Source: Desulfuromonadaceae bacterium GWC2_58_13 (GTDB lineage Bacteria > Desulfobacterota > Desulfuromonadia > Desulfuromonadales > Trichloromonadaceae). Taken from it: a DNA stretch of 8,595 bases. Location: NCBI GenBank assembly GCA_001825565.1, contig MHXM01000160.1, forward strand, positions 1-8,595, given 5' to 3'. The notes beneath the pieces are model-generated. The model had not been told where the DNA came from. It ran no database searches and saw only the letters and a list, made by a program, of their open reading frames with translations. Positions 6,044 through 8,595 of the stretch are shown here, piece by piece. The stretch's first letter is position 1; each line of letters starts with the position of its first letter. A program made the position numbers and the translations under genes.

Positions 6044-8579
6044 ATGTGGGTGGCTTTTCATCATTGCGGAAAAACCGCGCCATGGCGGCCAGCACCTCTT
6101 TGGTTGGCGCGGTAACCACGGCGGCATCGGGGAGCGAACGCAGAAAAATTCGCCCGTACCCCTTTTTCACCACCCGGGCGTCGAGAATCAGCACCACCCC
6201 GCGATCGTCGCGGTGACGGATCAACCGACCAAACCCCTGTTTGAATTTGATCACCGCCTGGGGCACCGTGTATTGCATGAAAGGGTCGCCGCCGGATTGT
6301 TCGATGGCTTCGGCCCGGGCCTCGAGTACCGGTTCGGTCGGCACCTTGAACGGCAGCCGGGTGATGATCACCTGTTCCAGGGCCCGACCCGGCACATCGA
6401 CCCCCTCCCAGAAGGAATCGGTGCCGAACAGCACACTGGTCGGATCGGCGGTGAATTTCTTCAGCAGCCGATGACGGTTGTCCTCTCCCTGGCGCAGGCA
6501 GTGATAGCCGCGGGCGCCGAGGACCGGGGCGATCTCGCCAAACACCCGGCGTAGCAGCGAGTAAGCGGTGAACAGGACGAAGCTGCGGCCGTCGGCGGCG
6601 AGGATGGCTTGCTCGGTCAGCTCGCGAACCATTTCCGGGTAGCCGGGCCGCCCCGGTTCGGGGATGTCGGTGGGGATGGCCACCAGCGCTTGACGGGCGA
6701 AATCGAAGGGGGAGGCCAGCAGCAGCTCGGTCACCCGCCCCGGCTCGCTGCGGTCAAGTCCGACCCGGTGCTGGAAATAGCTGAACGATTGACCGACGGC
6801 CAGGGTGGCGCTGGTCATGACCACCGACCTGAAGCGATCGTAGACCCCTTTTTTCAGGTGCCCGGCCACCTCCAGGGGCGCGGTGCAGAGGCGGGTGACG
6901 ATCCCGTTGCCGCGACCGATGCGCCCCTGGCCCACCTCCAGCCAGGCGCAGGTTTCCGGGTCTTCGGCGATGAAAAAGCCGAGATCGCCGGCGATTCCCT
7001 CCAGCCGCCCGGCGACGCCGCGCAAATCGGTGACGTGGCTGTGCAGTTTGTCGTAAATCTCCTCCGGGATGCGACCGCATTCCTTGATCAGATCTCGAAG
7101 TCCTTTGCCCAGCAGCCCGGATTCCCTGGCCAGCTCCCGAACTTTTTCGCGGATCGCGCTCCAGGTTTCGCTGCCGGTGAAGGTGGGGACCACCCGGTAT
7201 TTGATGTCTTCGCGTTCGACGATCTCTTTGCCGATGGCGGCGGCCAGATCCTGGCCGATGGATTCCAGGGCCGTCACCGAACGTTCCGCCAAGGCCTGGC
7301 GGGCCGTCATCAAATCCTCGATCCGGCCGTGCAGGTCGCGATAGAGCTGGTCCTCGCTGTCCGTCAGGTCCCGGGACAGGGCATTTAGAAAGCGCGGCAG
7401 CAGTCCCTTGTCCGGTTTGCGCGGATGGCGCAGCTTATTGAGCATGCGGGCGAAACCGAAGCGGGTCACCTGGGAGGCGAAAAAATTGGTGGCGACGTCC
7501 TCCAGGTGGTGAGCCTCGTCGAGAATAATGCGGTCGAAGGGGGGCAGGACGGCCGCCGCCGAGTAATTGTCGGTCTCCAGGCGCAGGGCCAGGTCCGACA
7601 GCAGCAAGGCGTGGTTGACCACCAGCAGATCGGCCATGGCCGCCTGGCGGCGGGCCTTGTGGAAAAAGCAGCCGGGGTAGTGCTGGCAGCGCACCCGCGA
7701 GCACTGGTCGATTTCGCAGCGCACCTCGTCCCACACCTGATCCTGGGGAATGAAAGGAAGTTCCTCCTTCGAACCGTCGGCGCTGCCGGCAGCCCAGTCG
7801 AGAATGGCGCTCAGCTCGCCGCTCAGCTCGTCCTCGAACAGGCCCGGTTCCAGCCGGGCGCTTTCCGCCCGCCGTTTGCACAGGTAGTTGCCCCGTCCCT
7901 TCACCAGCACGGCGCGGAATTCCAGGCCGCTGGACCGCTGCAGAAAGGGAAGATCCTTGCGGATCAGTTGTTCCTGCAGGTTGATGGTGTTGGTCGAGAT
8001 CACCACCCGCTCCTCGTTGGCCAGCGCCCAGAGGATGGATGGCACCAGGTAGGCGAGGCTCTTGCCGGTGCCGGTGCCGGCCTCGATCACCGCCAGTTTG
8101 CCGTAGTTGAAGGCTTCGCCGACGGCAAAGGCCATGCGCAGCTGTTCGGGGCGGTCCTCGTAGCCGGCCAGCGATTTCGCCACCAGCCCGTCGGGGCCGA
8201 GGATGTCGCCGATCCGCTGCGGTTCGACTCGATGCTCTTCGAGGGGAGCGAAGGGCTCCACCACCCTGTACACATTTTCCACAAGGTTATCCACAATGTA
8301 AAAACCGACCCCCAGTTCGCCCAGTTGGGAGGCAATCTGGATATCGGCGGAGGATGGCTGAAGAACTCCGGAGGGGTGATTGTGGATAACCACGTCGCCG
8401 TGACGGCATCCCTGCAGAATCGCCGGCACCGCCCCGGCGTTGCCACGAGCCAGGACCTCGGCGTCGGCCACCCGCAGTTCGGCATCGGTATGGCCGACGA
8501 AAAATACCTCGTTGCCCCCTGTCGCCTTAATGGCATGGCGGAGCAGCAGGCGGGTTTCGGAGGTGAAACTGTTGGTCAT
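6042..8579 (-). CDS. dinG: DinG-family helicase with N-terminal RadC/JAMM-like domain
   Basis: This is a superfamily 2, XPD/DinG-type ATP-dependent 5'-3' DNA helicase, expected to unwind R-loops, forks or G-quadruplexes in repair. Helicase motifs: Walker A A-G-T-G-T-G-K173-S, DEAH box D354-E-A-H357, M588-T-S-A-T-L, and motif VI Q781-G-F-G-R-L-I-R788. The iron-sulfur cluster cysteines are C234, then C293-x4-C298-x5-C304, the same C-x4-C-x5-C spacing as E. coli DinG; C288 is extra. Residues 1-115 are not helicase. They carry a complete JAMM motif: H66-N-H68-P-S, S76 and D79 in the exact H-x-H-x7-S-x2-D spacing, with E24 as the likely catalytic Glu. This added domain explains 845 residues against about 716 in E. 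coli. Firmicute DinG proteins instead carry an exonuclease domain at this place. The start is supported by AAGGAG (8588-8593), eight bases upstream. The promoter lies outside the window. Confidence 0.92.
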   Translation of the reverse strand: MTNSFTSETRLLLRHAIKATGGNEVFFVGHTDAELRVADAEVLARGNAGAVPAILQGCRHGDVVIHNHPSGVLQPSSADIQIASQLGELGVGFYIVDNLVENVYRVVEPFAPLEEHRVEPQRIGDILGPDGLVAKSLAGYEDRPEQLRMAFAVGEAFNYGKLAVIEAGTGTGKSLAYLVPSILWALANEERVVISTNTINLQEQLIRKDLPFLQRSSGLEFRAVLVKGRGNYLCKRRAESARLEPGLFEDELSGELSAILDWAAGSADGSKEELPFIPQDQVWDEVRCEIDQCSRVRCQHYPGCFFHKARRQAAMADLLVVNHALLLSDLALRLETDNYSAAAVLPPFDRIILDEAHHLEDVATNFFASQVTRFGFARMLNKLRHPRKPDKGLLPRFLNALSRDLTDSEDQLYRDLHGRIEDLMTARQALAERSVTALESIGQDLAAAIGKEIVEREDIKYRVVPTFTGSETWSAIREKVRELARESGLLGKGLRDLIKECGRIPEEIYDKLHSHVTDLRGVAGRLEGIAGDLGFFIAEDPETCAWLEVGQGRIGRGNGIVTRLCTAPLEVAGHLKKGVYDRFRSVVMTSATLAVGQSFSYFQHRVGLDRSEPGRVTELLLASPFDFARQALVAIPTDIPEPGRPGYPEMVRELTEQAILAADGRSFVLFTAYSLLRRVFGEIAPVLGARGYHCLRQGEDNRHRLLKKFTADPTSVLFGTDSFWEGVDVPGRALEQVIITRLPFKVPTEPVLEARAEAIEQSGGDPFMQYTVPQAVIKFKQGFGRLIRHRDDRGVVLILDARVVKKGYGRIFLRSLPDAAVVTAPTKEVLAAMARFFRNDEKPPT
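8275..8389. promoter_or_regulatory. Cluster of DnaA-box sequences inside the helicase gene
   Basis: TTATCCACA at 8287-8295 (plus strand) and TGTGGATAA at 8381-8389 (the same box on the minus strand) are perfect 9-mer DnaA boxes. TTTTCCACA at 8275-8283 differs by one base. All three lie within 115 bp at the 5' end of the helicase coding region. Whether DnaA binds them is not shown; two of the sites encode conserved or plausible residues (I-H-N-H and V-D-N), so chance is possible. Confidence 0.35.
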
Positions 8580-8595
8580 AGGTACGGCTCCTTCG

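Overview
The window reads as chromosomal DNA of a GC-rich (visibly above 50%) Gram-negative bacterium. A Desulfuromonadales or Geobacter-like member of the former Deltaproteobacteria fits best. This is inferred from the remembered look of the proteins, namely a periplasmic diheme cytochrome c peroxidase with the loop residues of the Geobacter CcpA class, an E. coli-type CysM, and a DinG helicase carrying an N-terminal RadC/JAMM-like domain. No database search was possible, so the taxonomy is tentative. No insertion sequence, integrase, tRNA, rRNA or CRISPR array is visible.

Layout from left to right. The 5' end of an exported protein, probably the periplasmic part of an MscS-type mechanosensitive channel, runs off the left edge (1-373, minus). 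Next are a hairpin and the cytochrome c peroxidase gene (467-1519, minus), which has its own sigma-70-like promoter. Upstream of it lie a DUF3024-like small protein (1664-2011, minus) and cysM (2067-2993, minus), probably cotranscribed. Positions 2994-3290 are a non-coding stretch with several strong inverted repeats. The tail-specific protease gene prc follows (3291-5498, minus). A divergent control region (5499-5808) separates prc from a 60-residue gene of unknown function (5809-5991, plus). That gene ends at a strong intrinsic terminator (6017-6043), which overlaps the stop codon of the convergent JAMM-DinG helicase gene (6042-8579, minus).

Functionally this is mostly housekeeping and stress physiology: envelope proteolysis (Prc), peroxide removal in the periplasm (CcpA), cysteine synthesis (CysM), probably osmotic-shock release (MscS-like), and resolution of DNA structures during repair (DinG). 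The genes do not form one obvious pathway. The items most worth a second look are the JAMM-DinG fusion with an intact metalloprotease motif, two perfect DnaA-box 9-mers plus a near-perfect one inside the first 310 bp of that gene, the hairpin-rich leader of cysM, and the palindromes around the prc and small-gene promoters.
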